60,417 bases of DNA from Hydrogenophilales bacterium. Lineage in GTDB: Bacteria; Pseudomonadota; Gammaproteobacteria; Burkholderiales; Thiobacillaceae. Every line of letters begins with the position of its first letter. The stretch's first letter is position 1. The notes beneath the pieces were generated by a model. The model was not told the origin of the DNA. It did no database searches and saw only the letters and a program-made list of their open reading frames with translations. The stretch is from contig JAGXGP010000122.1 of NCBI GenBank assembly GCA_024636775.1, forward strand, positions 1-60,417. Reading direction: 5' to 3'. Below, piece after piece: positions 42,865 through 51,612 of the stretch. The position numbers were made by a program, and so were the translations under genes.

Positions 42865-45859
42865 TCCGCGGCCTCGATCGATCTGCGCGCGCTGGCGCTT
42901 TTTCCGTATGCTCCAGCGCGCTATCCAGCGCCTTCATGAATTCATTAATTTTGATTGGCTTGGTCAGGTAGCGGAAAAATCCCGCTGCCAACCCTTTCGC
43001 GATGTCGCTAGGCATGGCATTCGCACTCAGCGCAATGACCGGAATGTGCCTCGTTGCCGTATCATTTCGCAGAACTTTAAGGGCTTCGATACCGCTCATG
43101 CCGGGCAGATTGATATCCATCAGGATGACATCCGGGAGATGGGTGCGCGCCAGTTGAACGCCGAGATTGCCATCACGCGCACTCAGCATGCGAACGTGGG
43201 TGTGGGTCTCAATAATTTGCTCGACCAGCATCAGGTTGGCCGGATTGTCTTCCACATACAGCAGGGTGCGCAACACCTGGTTTCCAGCGGCCTTCAACTC
43301 AAGGTCAAGCTCAACAGGCATGATGCTGCCCGTGGCAAGCTGCGGCGCAGCGTCCACGACCAGCTCGATCCAGAATTCACTTCCTTCGCCAACCGTGCTT
43401 TCGACGCCGATTGTGCCCCCCATCAACTCAACCAGCCGCTTGGTGACAACCAGGCCGATGCCCGTTCCTTCCTCACCACCCGTTTCTTGCCCAAGACGAT
43501 TGAACGGCTGGAATAGCTGCGCCATATTTTCTTCTGACAATCCCTCACCGCTGTCCTTGACGCTGATGCGCAAACGATTCGGCAGGCTTTCGGTGCAAGC
43601 TACCTTGACGGTTCCAAGCTTGCGGTTGTATTTGATTGCATTGGAGAGCAGGTTGATCAGAACCTGCTTGACGCGCGTTCGGTCGGCATTGGCAAACCAG
43701 CTATGGTCAAACGGGAGGAAATCTATATGGATGCCGCGTTGTTCAGCCTGCGGTTCGATCATGGCTTGGCATTCGCGCATGACATCGATCAGCGACACGG
43801 CTTCTCGCGACAGCGAAAGCTGGCCGGACTCGATCACCGCAAGATCGAGAATTTCATTGATTAGATCCAGCAAATACCACCCTGCCTTGATGATCTGGTG
43901 CAGCCTGACAAGCTGGGCGGCCGTTGGCGGCGGCGAACCCGCCTCCAGCAACTGGGCGAAGCCAAGTATGGCATTGAGTGGGGTACGCAGCTCATGGCTC
44001 ATGCTGGAGAGGAAATCTGATTTTGCCAGGTTGGCTTTCACCGCCACGAACCGCGCGCTTTCCAGCTCGGTGTTCTTGTCCTGCAGCACCTGATCCAGGC
44101 GTTTGCGTTCGGTGACGTCGCGTGCAGCGGCGAAAACACCCTGTAGCTTGCCGTCGGCATTGTAGAAAGTAGCCGCGTTATACGACACTACCGTTTCCCC
44201 TTCATGCTTGTGACGTGCGGTCAGTTCGTAGTCGGTGATTTTGTTTTCTTTCAGTGCCCGCTTGATACCTGCTTCGGCCCGCACCGGATCCGTAAAGTAA
44301 TTCTTGAACGGCGTACCAATCAGTTCATCACGCGTGCATCCGGTAAGCGCCCCCATTTGCTGGTTAACGTCGGTGATGATGCCGGATGAATCGGTCGTCA
44401 TCAGCGCATCGATGTTGGATTCGATGAGCGAACGCGTATAGAACTGCTGGTCGCGCAAGGCCTGCTGCGCCGCATATTCCCCGGTGACATCGCGGAACAC
44501 CAGCACAGCGCCAATCACCACACCATCGCGATCGCGAATCGGAGCGTAACTGTCAGCGATATCGCACTCACTGCCATCACGTGAAATCAGCACGGTGTGG
44601 GTGGCCAGGCCCTGTATCGTTCCATGCGCCAAGGTATCCATCACCGGGATCGCGGCCGCCAGCCGGGTTTCCTTGTTGATAATACTGAAAACCTCATCAA
44701 CCAAACGCCCGGCGGCTTGCGCCTGGGTCCAGCCGGTGAGCTTCTCGGCAAGTGGATTCAGGAGCGTCACCCGCGCCTCAGCATCGGTGGCGATCACCCC
44801 ATCGCCGATGGAGTGGAGCGTCACGGCGAACTTTTCCTCGCTGACCTGCAAAGTGACGTTGGTCTGCTGCAGCTTTTTATTCGTCTCTTCCTGAACTTCG
44901 AGCAGATGCTGTCGCTCTGCCTCGACCTGCTTGCGCGCGGTGTTGTCGGTGCCGATCAGCAGATAACCGATGATGGCGTTTTGGTCGTCGCGCAACGCCG
45001 TGACCGATACGACTGCCGGAAAACGGCTCCCATCCTTGCGGATGTAAGTCAGCTCATAGATGTCTTCAATGCCGCGTGAAGCTTTGAACACCAGGGCCTC
45101 AAAGCCCGGCGTTATCAGGGTTTCGAGTTCGACGCTCAACGCCTGTGCACGCGCGACCACTTCCTGCGGGTCGGAAATGTCAGCAGGGGTGATCTTGTTC
45201 ATCACTTCGGCAGCCGTGTAGCCCAGCATTCGCTCGGCGCCGACGTTAAAGATCTGAATCACGCCCTTCGCATCGGTGGCGATACTCGAGAAATTGGCGC
45301 TGTTGAAAATTGCGCTCTGCAGGGCGCCCGCCTTGAGCAGCGCCTCTTCCGCTTGCTTGCGCGCGGTGTTGTCAGTTCCAATCAACAGATAACCGAGGAT
45401 GACGCCATGATCGTCGCGCAACGCGGTAACCGACACAATGGCCGGAAAGCGACTGCCGTCCTTGCGGATGTAGGTCAGTTCGTAAATGTCCTCGATGCCG
45501 CGCGAGGCTTTGAACACCAAGGCCTCAAAGCCCGGCTCGATCTGGGTGCCGAGTTCGGCGCTCAACGCCTGCGCGCGCGCAATCACTTCCTGTGGGTCAG
45601 AAATGTTAGCCGGAGTGATCTGGTTCAGGACATCGGCAGCCGCGTAGCCCAACATGCACTCGGCGCCCACATTGAAAATCTGGATCACGCCCTTTTCGTC
45701 GGTGGCGATGCTCGAAAAATTGGCGCTGTTGAGAATCGCATTCTGCAAGGCCCCGGTTTTAAGCAAAGCCTCCTGATGGTGGAGCTCGGTGATGCCTTCA
45801 CCCTTGCCGGCTTGGTCGGCCACGCCAGCAAGGGTGGAATCGTTTACTATTTCGGACAT
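42857..45859 (-). CDS. hybrid histidine kinase with four PAS domains and a REC domain
   Basis: A 1000-residue soluble sensor kinase with no membrane helix. Order: PAS1 and PAS2 (about 35-165 and 177-307) in a tandem duplication, a coiled coil, PAS3 (about 340-460), PAS4 (about 468-590), HisKA with 'SSMSHELRTPLNAILGF' near residue 620, HATPase ('DSGEGLSEENMAQLF' and 'GTGIGLVVTKRL', about 770-805), and a REC domain (about 865-980, 'VILMDINLPGMSG'). It probably senses a cytoplasmic redox, oxygen or small-molecule cue. It heads the operon that ends in the Crp/Fnr gene, with dyad site 7 about 146 bases upstream of its start. Confidence 0.93.
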   Translation of the reverse strand: MSEIVNDSTLAGVADQAGKGEGITELHHQEALLKTGALQNAILNSANFSSIATDEKGVIQIFNVGAECMLGYAAADVLNQITPANISDPQEVIARAQALSAELGTQIEPGFEALVFKASRGIEDIYELTYIRKDGSRFPAIVSVTALRDDHGVILGYLLIGTDNTARKQAEEALLKAGALQSAIFNSANFSSIATDAKGVIQIFNVGAERMLGYTAAEVMNKITPADISDPQEVVARAQALSVELETLITPGFEALVFKASRGIEDIYELTYIRKDGSRFPAVVSVTALRDDQNAIIGYLLIGTDNTARKQVEAERQHLLEVQEETNKKLQQTNVTLQVSEEKFAVTLHSIGDGVIATDAEARVTLLNPLAEKLTGWTQAQAAGRLVDEVFSIINKETRLAAAIPVMDTLAHGTIQGLATHTVLISRDGSECDIADSYAPIRDRDGVVIGAVLVFRDVTGEYAAQQALRDQQFYTRSLIESNIDALMTTDSSGIITDVNQQMGALTGCTRDELIGTPFKNYFTDPVRAEAGIKRALKENKITDYELTARHKHEGETVVSYNAATFYNADGKLQGVFAAARDVTERKRLDQVLQDKNTELESARFVAVKANLAKSDFLSSMSHELRTPLNAILGFAQLLEAGSPPPTAAQLVRLHQIIKAGWYLLDLINEILDLAVIESGQLSLSREAVSLIDVMRECQAMIEPQAEQRGIHIDFLPFDHSWFANADRTRVKQVLINLLSNAIKYNRKLGTVKVACTESLPNRLRISVKDSGEGLSEENMAQLFQPFNRLGQETGGEEGTGIGLVVTKRLVELMGGTIGVESTVGEGSEFWIELVVDAAPQLATGSIMPVELDLELKAAGNQVLRTLLYVEDNPANLMLVEQIIETHTHVRMLSARDGNLGVQLARTHLPDVILMDINLPGMSGIEALKVLRNDTATRHIPVIALSANAMPSDIAKGLAAGFFRYLTKPIKINEFMKALDSALEHTEKAPARADRSRPRND
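44918..45769 (-). repeat. tandem 426-nt duplication encoding two PAS domains
   Basis: Codons 31-172 and 173-314 of the hybrid kinase encode two copies of a 142-residue PAS unit. By hand count about 119 of 140 aligned residues are identical, with a fully identical stretch through 'FEALVFKASRGIEDIYELTY'. The lack of indels indicates a recent in-frame duplication. Confidence 0.85.
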
Positions 45860-46288
45860 GGTTGATTTCCGTTAAAAGCGAGCATCAACCCGGAGGCGGG
45901 CCATGCTAACCGAACCCGCAACAGATGATTACACCCGCTCATTCGAAGAAAAAACACGTCTTCCCCGAGGCGAGTTGGGATGATCACGTTCTTTCCGAAG
46001 CGTGTCTGTGTGCTGGGGCACATAAGCCGATCAATGGAACGCAGCTTTGCCCGGCATGGGGGCCGTTAGTCAAATGAGCACGCAGACACGATCCAGATCT
46101 GCCGTTCGCCCTGTCCGCACCCGGTACCGAAAATGAATCCGCCCACCCATCACGGGAATGTGCGCTACATCCCGGCAAAGCGCAGCCCGCTCGGTACGGT
46201 CTTCAGTTTCAACCTCATCGCCCAGAGAAATCGCACGTAACCACCCGTTTCCATTCAACAGCACGAGGTCGTCCGCTAGAATTCAGGC
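45860..46288. other. divergent gene-free interval upstream of the kinase operon
   Basis: About 430 bases between the leftward kinase operon and the rightward DUF815 gene. It contains dyad site 7 (46005-46024). No coding frame with a ribosome-binding site is present. Confidence 0.6.
46005..46024. promoter_or_regulatory. conserved dyad operator, site 7 (kinase-operon promoter region)
   Basis: Core TGTGTG-CTGG-GGCACA at 46007-46022, flanked by TC and TA. It lies upstream of the operon that encodes the Crp/Fnr regulator, so it would give autoregulation. It is at the same time upstream of the divergent DUF815 gene, which is less likely to be the target. Confidence 0.6.
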
Positions 46289-47134
46289 ATGGACCCGGAT
46301 CTCAAACCCCTATTGCCCCGCATCGAACGCTTGCTCGACCGTCTCGACAGCGCTTCATCCCCCACACCACTGAACTGGAAAACCACCCGCGCCGCCCGCT
46401 GGTCGGCACAGGCGGGCGGGTTGAAGCCGATCCTGCACCCGCAACGTGTTGCGCTTAAAGACTTGCTGGCCATCGACGAGCAAAAACAACGCGTGGAGTC
46501 CAACACGCGCCAGTTCGTAACCGGCAAGCCCGCCAACAACGTTTTGCTTACCGGCGCGCGCGGTTGCGGCAAGTCCTCACTGGTGAAGGCGGTGCATGCC
46601 AAATATGCGTCGAAAGGATTGCGGCTGATCGAAGTCGACAAGGCCGGGCTGCCCAGCCTGCCTGATCTGTTCGACCTGCTGGCGGATGCGGAATATCGCT
46701 TCATCGTTTTCATCGACGACCTCACCTTCGGTGAACACGAACCGGGTTATGCCAGCCTGAAGGCCGCACTGGACGGCTCGCTGGCAGGGCCGGCGGACAA
46801 CGTGCTGATCTACGCGACCAGCAACCGACGCCATCTGATGCCGGAATACATGGCAGAAAACCTGGAGACGAAGCACCTCGGCGGCGAAGTGCATCCGGGC
46901 GAAGCGACCGAGGAAAAGATCTCATTGTCCGACCGCTTTGGACTGTGGGTATCGTTCCACGCAATGGAACAGGACACCTATCTCGCCATTGCCCGTCACT
47001 GGGCTACGGTCCTGGGCGCCCCCGCCGACGAAAGCTTTGATCGCGCGGCATTGCAATGGTCATTGGGGCGCGGGGCGCGCAATGGACGGGTGGCATGGCA
47101 GTTTGCACGTGACTGGGCAGGACACCACGCATGA
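46289..47134 (+). CDS. DUF815 family ATPase
   Basis: A 281-residue AAA-type protein with Walker A 'LLTGARGCGKSSLVKAV' (about 85-101) and Walker B 'FIVFIDDLTFGEHEPGY' (about 139-155), then 'IYATSNRRHLMPEYM', the DUF815 signature. The family is uncharacterised. The gene is followed at once by the Nudix-ThiE gene with a four-base overlap (ATGA), an arrangement often seen in betaproteobacteria next to secretion and DNA-repair genes. Confidence 0.9.
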   Translation: MDPDLKPLLPRIERLLDRLDSASSPTPLNWKTTRAARWSAQAGGLKPILHPQRVALKDLLAIDEQKQRVESNTRQFVTGKPANNVLLTGARGCGKSSLVKAVHAKYASKGLRLIEVDKAGLPSLPDLFDLLADAEYRFIVFIDDLTFGEHEPGYASLKAALDGSLAGPADNVLIYATSNRRHLMPEYMAENLETKHLGGEVHPGEATEEKISLSDRFGLWVSFHAMEQDTYLAIARHWATVLGAPADESFDRAALQWSLGRGARNGRVAWQFARDWAGHHA

Positions 47135-48081
47135 CCGAGATCACAGAAGTTGTGGCTGCAGTGATCATCCAGCCTGACGGTCGCATATTGTTGGCACAGC
47201 GCCCGCAAGGCAAAGCTTATGCGGGCTACTGGGAGTTTCCGGGCGGCAAAGTGGAGCCGGATGAGTCACTGGAAGCCGCATTGGCCCGCGAGCTACACGA
47301 AGAGCTGGGAATTGTCGTCACCCGCGCACATCGCTGGATTACTCGGGTGTTTGCCTATCCCCACGCCACAGTCAGGCTGAATTTTTTTCGCGTATTTGAG
47401 TGGCAAGGCGATCCGTATCCGCATGAGGGGCAGATTCTGTCGTGGCAGCGGTCCGATGCCGTAGAAGTGACGCCGCTGCTACCGGCGAATTTTCCCATCC
47501 TGAAAGCCTTGGCGCTGCCACCGGTGCTGGGCATTTCTCACGCCGAGTCGCTCAGTGTCGACACCTTTCTGGCGCGGCTGGACGTTGCGCTGCATAACGG
47601 CCTGCGGCTGATTCAGTTGCGCGACAAAACCCTGCCTGAAGACGCCCGCCTTCAACTCGCGCGTGCAACCGTGCAGCATGCGCGCCCGCATGGCGCGCGG
47701 GTGCTGGTTAACGGTAGCCTAGCGCTGGCCCTTGCCGCGGAGGCTGACGGCGTGCATCTCGATTCATCCGCCGCTGCCAAGCTGACCTCCCGCTCGGATT
47801 GTGGCGGGCCGGATTCGTTTCTAATTGGCGTGTCATGCCATGACGCCAGCGAACTGAGACACGCGGCAGCACTGCAAGCCGATTACGCGCTGCTATCTCC
47901 GGTGTTGCCGACGCTGACGCACCCGGGAGCAACGGTGCTGGGTTGGGATACTTTTGCCACGCTCGCCGCGGCCAGCCCGATTCCAGTCTATGGCCTGGGC
48001 GGTCTGGCATCGGCCGACGTGACATTGGCGCAATCGCATGGCGCGCACGGGGTGGCGCTGCTGCGAGGGGCGTGGCGTTGA
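47131..48081 (+). CDS. Nudix hydrolase fused to a ThiE-like domain
   Basis: A 316-residue two-domain protein. Residues about 5-130 are a MutT-type Nudix hydrolase with the complete box G-x5-E-x7-REUxEExGU ('GGKVEPDESLEAALARELHEELG'), expected to hydrolyse oxidised nucleotides such as 8-oxo-dGTP. Residues about 150-316 resemble thiamine phosphate synthase ('LIQLRDKTL', 'VHLDSSAA', 'GVSCHDASEL', 'PVYGLGG'), but the usual Asn-Asp of 'VNDR' reads 'VNGS', so catalysis by this part is doubtful. This fusion is widespread in proteobacteria. It overlaps the next gene by four bases. Confidence 0.88.
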   Translation: MTEITEVVAAVIIQPDGRILLAQRPQGKAYAGYWEFPGGKVEPDESLEAALARELHEELGIVVTRAHRWITRVFAYPHATVRLNFFRVFEWQGDPYPHEGQILSWQRSDAVEVTPLLPANFPILKALALPPVLGISHAESLSVDTFLARLDVALHNGLRLIQLRDKTLPEDARLQLARATVQHARPHGARVLVNGSLALALAAEADGVHLDSSAAAKLTSRSDCGGPDSFLIGVSCHDASELRHAAALQADYALLSPVLPTLTHPGATVLGWDTFATLAAASPIPVYGLGGLASADVTLAQSHGAHGVALLRGAWR

Positions 48082-48491
48082 AACGGGTCGCGGTGCCGCT
48101 GCTGTTGATTGTGATGCTAGTGGCGATCGCGGTTGCAGGCTACTGGCTCAAGCGCCCAGCCGACGTGCACGCGGTTGCCTGTGTCGACCCATTGGCAGGC
48201 TGTGCATTCAGCCATCGCGGCACAACCATTAAGGTGAGGCTTTTAACCCTGCCGACGCCACTTGAGCCATTTGATCTCAGCCTCAGCGCGCCAGGCGTAA
48301 ACCGGATCAGTGCGGAATTTCAGATGAATGGCATGGCAATGGGCTTTAATCGCTATGACCTGCGCACCACAGGAAATGCGGTGTTTTCCGCAAGGGTCAC
48401 TCTGCCCGTGTGCGTCAGTGGCCGGCATGACTGGACGATGTATCTTGACGTTGACGGAACCCGTTACGCGCTGCCCTTCAGAACGCAGTGA
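48078..48491 (+). CDS. membrane-anchored hypothetical protein
   Basis: A 137-residue protein with one N-terminal membrane helix (residues 5-22, 'AVPLLLIVMLVAIAVAGYWL') and a periplasmic domain with two Cys ('VACVDPLAGCAF') that could pair. The TTG start at 48078 overlaps the Nudix stop and has GAGGGGC upstream; a GTG six bases earlier is an alternative. I do not recognise the family. Operon position suggests coupling to the two genes before it. Confidence 0.6.
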   Translation: MKRVAVPLLLIVMLVAIAVAGYWLKRPADVHAVACVDPLAGCAFSHRGTTIKVRLLTLPTPLEPFDLSLSAPGVNRISAEFQMNGMAMGFNRYDLRTTGNAVFSARVTLPVCVSGRHDWTMYLDVDGTRYALPFRTQ

Positions 48492-48509
48492 AACGCGCCG
48501 TTCATGCAA

Positions 48510-48532
48510 GCGTCATGTACGCGGCATATAAT
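48510..48532 (+). promoter_or_regulatory. possible Pho box and -10 element of phoU
   Basis: GCGTCAT-GTAC-GCGGCAT (48510-48527) has the repeat spacing of a PhoB box (7-bp repeats, four-base gap), though each repeat departs from CTGTCAT. A consensus -10 TATAAT overlaps its end at 48527-48532, 28 bases before the phoU ATG. Confidence 0.35.
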
Positions 48533-48560
48533 TGAAGCGGATTATTGGAGAGACCGAAAA

Positions 48561-49262
48561 ATGCTAACCGAACACACCTACAAGCAGTTTGACGCCGAGC
48601 TGGAAGCCGTACGCGCAAACGTGCTGAAAATGGGTGGCCTGGTCGAAGAACAAATCACCAACGCCGTAGAAGCCCTCGTCAACGGAGACCTGGAGCTGGC
48701 CGCACGCGTAGAAGCCAACGACCACAACGTCAACGCGCTGGAAGTGTCCATCGACGAAGATTGCACCCACATCATCGCGCGTCGCCAGCCTACGGCATCC
48801 GACCTGCGCATGGTGATGATGGTCGTAAAAACCATCACCGATCTGGAGCGCATCGGCGACGAAGCCGCCAAGATCGCACGCATGGCCATTTTTATCCACA
48901 AATCCGAACGCCTCGGCCAGCCGCGCTTTACTGAAGTCAAATACATGGCGACGATGGTGCTCGACATGTTGCGCAAGGCGCTCGACGGATTTGCCCGCCT
49001 GGATGCGACGCTGGCGGTGGAAATCGCGCGCCAGGATCAGGACGTGGACGAAGCATTCCGCCTTAACCTGCGCCACCTCATCACATTCATGATGGAAGAC
49101 CCGCGCACCATTTCGGTATTCATCGATATCCTGTTTGTCACCAAGGCGATCGAACGCATGGGCGACCACGCCAAGAACATGTCGGAGTACGTGGTCTACA
49201 TGGTCAAAGGCAAAGACGTGCGCCACACCTCGCTGGAAGAGATCGAAAAAGAAGTGCTGTAA
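48561..49262 (+). CDS. phoU: phosphate-specific transport regulator PhoU
   Basis: A 233-residue all-helical protein with two PhoU repeats; metal-binding acidic blocks are at 'DLERIGDEAAKIA' (about 95-107) and 'IERMGDHAKNMSEYV' (about 196-210). PhoU links the Pst transporter to PhoR and blocks PhoB phosphorylation when phosphate is plentiful. The ATG at 48561 follows GGAGAG. No pst, phoR or phoB genes are in the window, so here PhoU stands apart from its partners. A strong bidirectional terminator follows. Confidence 0.95.
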   Translation: MLTEHTYKQFDAELEAVRANVLKMGGLVEEQITNAVEALVNGDLELAARVEANDHNVNALEVSIDEDCTHIIARRQPTASDLRMVMMVVKTITDLERIGDEAAKIARMAIFIHKSERLGQPRFTEVKYMATMVLDMLRKALDGFARLDATLAVEIARQDQDVDEAFRLNLRHLITFMMEDPRTISVFIDILFVTKAIERMGDHAKNMSEYVVYMVKGKDVRHTSLEEIEKEVL

Positions 49263-49280
49263 TCCATTTGCACACCAAAA

Positions 49281-49308
49281 AAAACGGGCTCCAATTGGAG
49301 CCCGTTTT
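49281..49308. terminator. bidirectional terminator between phoU and yggX
   Basis: A nearly perfect 28-bp palindrome, AAAACGGGCTCC / GGAGCCCGTTTT, with A and T runs at the ends, lies between converging genes. It fits an intrinsic terminator on both strands. Confidence 0.92.
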
Positions 49309-49324
49309 CTACAGCCATCCCGGC

Positions 49325-49609
49325 TTACTTGCTGGGTGTACCGGGAGGAACATAACCCGCTGCGGCATCAACTTCACCGCCGCCAAACAAATAGCGGTCC
49401 ATCTGTTCCATCAAGTAGCTGCGCGCCTGCGCGTCAGCCAGATTAAGGCGATTCTCGTTGATCAGCATGGTTTGGTGACGCTGCCAGCCTCCCCACGCTT
49501 CTTTCGACACATTCTCGAAAATCTTTTTGCCCAGCTCGCCTGGCACCGGCTGGAAGGGCAGGCCTTCGGCTTCGCGCCCGAGCTTCACACAATTTATCAT
49601 CCGCGTCAT
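49325..49609 (-). CDS. yggX: oxidative damage protection protein YggX (Fe2+ trafficking)
   Basis: A 94-residue protein starting '[39 protein letters not shown]', the YggX signature with its conserved N-terminal Cys. YggX protects iron-sulfur clusters from superoxide damage. A start at the second Met (49600) would match the usual 91-residue length. It is 18 bases downstream of the TPR gene and may be the last gene of that operon. Confidence 0.95.
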   Translation of the reverse strand: MTRMINCVKLGREAEGLPFQPVPGELGKKIFENVSKEAWGGWQRHQTMLINENRLNLADAQARSYLMEQMDRYLFGGGEVDAAAGYVPPGTPSK

Positions 49610-49627
49610 TTACTGCTCCTGAAAAAT

Positions 49628-49963
49628 TCAATCCCCGGATTTTAACCCAAGCTGCTTCTCAATTCTTCGTGCAAAGACGCCCATCTCCTTGGCGGCCTGC
49701 TTGTCACCCCGCGCCTCGGCCACCACAATTCCTTGCTGGTACGCTGCCAAGGCCTCGGGCCAATCTTCGGTATCCGTCAACGCGCGGCCCAGCAGCTTCC
49801 ACGCCGCAGAATATTTAGGATCATGTTCGACGGCTCGATTCAAGTGCTCGGCCGCCTTGGCTGCATTGCCCTCTTTCAGGTATTCATTCCCGAGCGAAAA
49901 CCGCAATAACGCATTGTCGCGCCCTTGCGCCAGCATGGATTCAAAATCAGCGATGGATGGCAT
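49628..49963 (-). CDS. TPR-repeat protein
   Basis: A 111-residue protein of two to three tetratricopeptide repeats ('NALLRFSLGNEYLKEGNAAKAAEHLNRAVEHDPKYSAAW'), a protein-protein interaction fold. It starts with ATG at 49963, sharing one base with the trkH stop. The partner is unknown. Homologues occur next to trkH and yggX in related genomes. Confidence 0.82.
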   Translation of the reverse strand: MPSIADFESMLAQGRDNALLRFSLGNEYLKEGNAAKAAEHLNRAVEHDPKYSAAWKLLGRALTDTEDWPEALAAYQQGIVVAEARGDKQAAKEMGVFARRIEKQLGLKSGD

Positions 49964-51423
49964 TACTTTCTCCAGAAAACCGGGGTGAGCACCACCAGCA
50001 GGGTAAAAAACTCGAGGCGCCCGAGCAGCATGGCAAAGCTGCACACCCACGTTTGAAAATCGTTCAGGATGGCATAGGTGCTGGCGGGCCCGACCTGTCC
50101 CAGGCCCGGACCGGTGTTATTGACCATCGCCACCACCGCGGTGAACGCAGTAAAAACATCGAGCCCGGAAGCTGAAAGCACAAACGACAACACCACGATC
50201 GACGCCACATAAATAAACAGAAAAGCCAATACCGCGTAAATGATCTTGTTGGGCACCGCCTGCTGGCCTACCTTGGTATGGATTTCGGCACGGGGATGAA
50301 CCAGCTTCACCATCTCCCGGTACACCTGTTTATAAAGCAGGATCGCACGCAACATCTTGATGCCGCCCCCGGTTGAGCCGGAGCTGGCGACAAAGCTCGA
50401 CAGAAACAACATCCACAATGGCGCAAAATAGGGCCACACATTGTAGTCCGTGGTTGAAAACCCCAGCGTGGTCGCGACGGAAACAGTGTTGAATGCGGCG
50501 TGACGCAGCGCCTCTGGAAGGTCGAGATAAAAGCCTTTGTACAACAGGAAAAAGGTCAATCCGAGGATGCTGACGCCGAGCACCGTAAAGTACCAGCGAA
50601 TTTCCGCGTCGTAACGATAGGTGAACAGGTTACGGGTTCGAAACGCCATGAAGTGCGTTGAAAAGCTGATCCCGGCAATCAGGGCAAAAAGCATGACGAT
50701 GGATTCGAGCAGCGGCGAATCGAAGAAAGCCATGCTGGCATCGTGCGACGACATGCCACCGAGCGCCATGACACTGAAGCCATGCACCATGGCATCGATT
50801 CCACTCATTCCTCCCGCCCATAATGACAACATGCAAACTACTGTGATCATTACATAGACCTGCCAGAGCCCCTTGGCGGTTTCGGCCATGCGTGGAGTGA
50901 GCTTGCTGTCTTTCATCGGCGTCGGAGTTTCGGCCTTGAACAGCTGCCTGCCACCGACCCCAAGCATAGGCAGCACGGCCACTACCAGCACAATCACCCC
51001 CATGCCACCGATCCAGTGCATCAAGGTGCGCCAGATATTGATGGAGGGAGGCAGGTTGTCTAGCCCGGATAGCACAGTGGCGCCCGTGGCGGTCAGTCCG
51101 GATACCGCCTCAAAATAGGCATCAGTAAAACTGAGGTCGGGCAGGTAGGCGAGCAGGGGAATCGTTGAAAACACCGGCAACACGGTCCAAATCATCACCA
51201 CCAACAAGAAACCGTCCCGCGTTAACAACTCACGTTTGCCGCGGCGTGAAATCAACCACAAGATGAGGCCAGAAAAAAAGGTCGCCAGAAACGCCTCATC
51301 GTAGACACGATACGCACCATCGTTCATCACGATGGAAATGCCTAAAGGAAACAAAAACGCGAATGCAAACAGCATCAGCACTTTTGAAAAAATATGAGTA
51401 ACCGCCAGAAGTTGTGACATCAA
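49963..51423 (-). CDS. trkH: K+ uptake channel subunit TrkH
   Basis: A 486-residue polytopic protein with four repeated M1-P-M2 units. The selectivity-filter loops are visible as 'AVSGLTATGATVL', 'MALGGMSSHD', 'NTVSVATTLGFST' and 'NTGPGLGQVG', which match the SKT/TrkH pattern (T-x-G). It forms the K+ channel gated by TrkA. trkA lies 189 bases upstream in the same direction, an uncommonly long gap, but no other gene fits in it. Confidence 0.95.
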   Translation of the reverse strand: MMSQLLAVTHIFSKVLMLFAFAFLFPLGISIVMNDGAYRVYDEAFLATFFSGLILWLISRRGKRELLTRDGFLLVVMIWTVLPVFSTIPLLAYLPDLSFTDAYFEAVSGLTATGATVLSGLDNLPPSINIWRTLMHWIGGMGVIVLVVAVLPMLGVGGRQLFKAETPTPMKDSKLTPRMAETAKGLWQVYVMITVVCMLSLWAGGMSGIDAMVHGFSVMALGGMSSHDASMAFFDSPLLESIVMLFALIAGISFSTHFMAFRTRNLFTYRYDAEIRWYFTVLGVSILGLTFFLLYKGFYLDLPEALRHAAFNTVSVATTLGFSTTDYNVWPYFAPLWMLFLSSFVASSGSTGGGIKMLRAILLYKQVYREMVKLVHPRAEIHTKVGQQAVPNKIIYAVLAFLFIYVASIVVLSFVLSASGLDVFTAFTAVVAMVNNTGPGLGQVGPASTYAILNDFQTWVCSFAMLLGRLEFFTLLVVLTPVFWRK

Positions 51424-51612
51424 ATGTTCCGCCAGACCCGCATCATCATGACCGCGATGTTACCAGCGACCGCCATCATGCCCGCCAAATGCTGTGTCTG
51501 AACAGCGTAAATCCTGGCATTTACCGCGGCGCCGTTAGTAGTCAAGGTGGATAGGGTTACGAATTCGCATCGGTAGAATGCATGACCGGCGCACGACGGT
51601 ACTTGGTAATAC

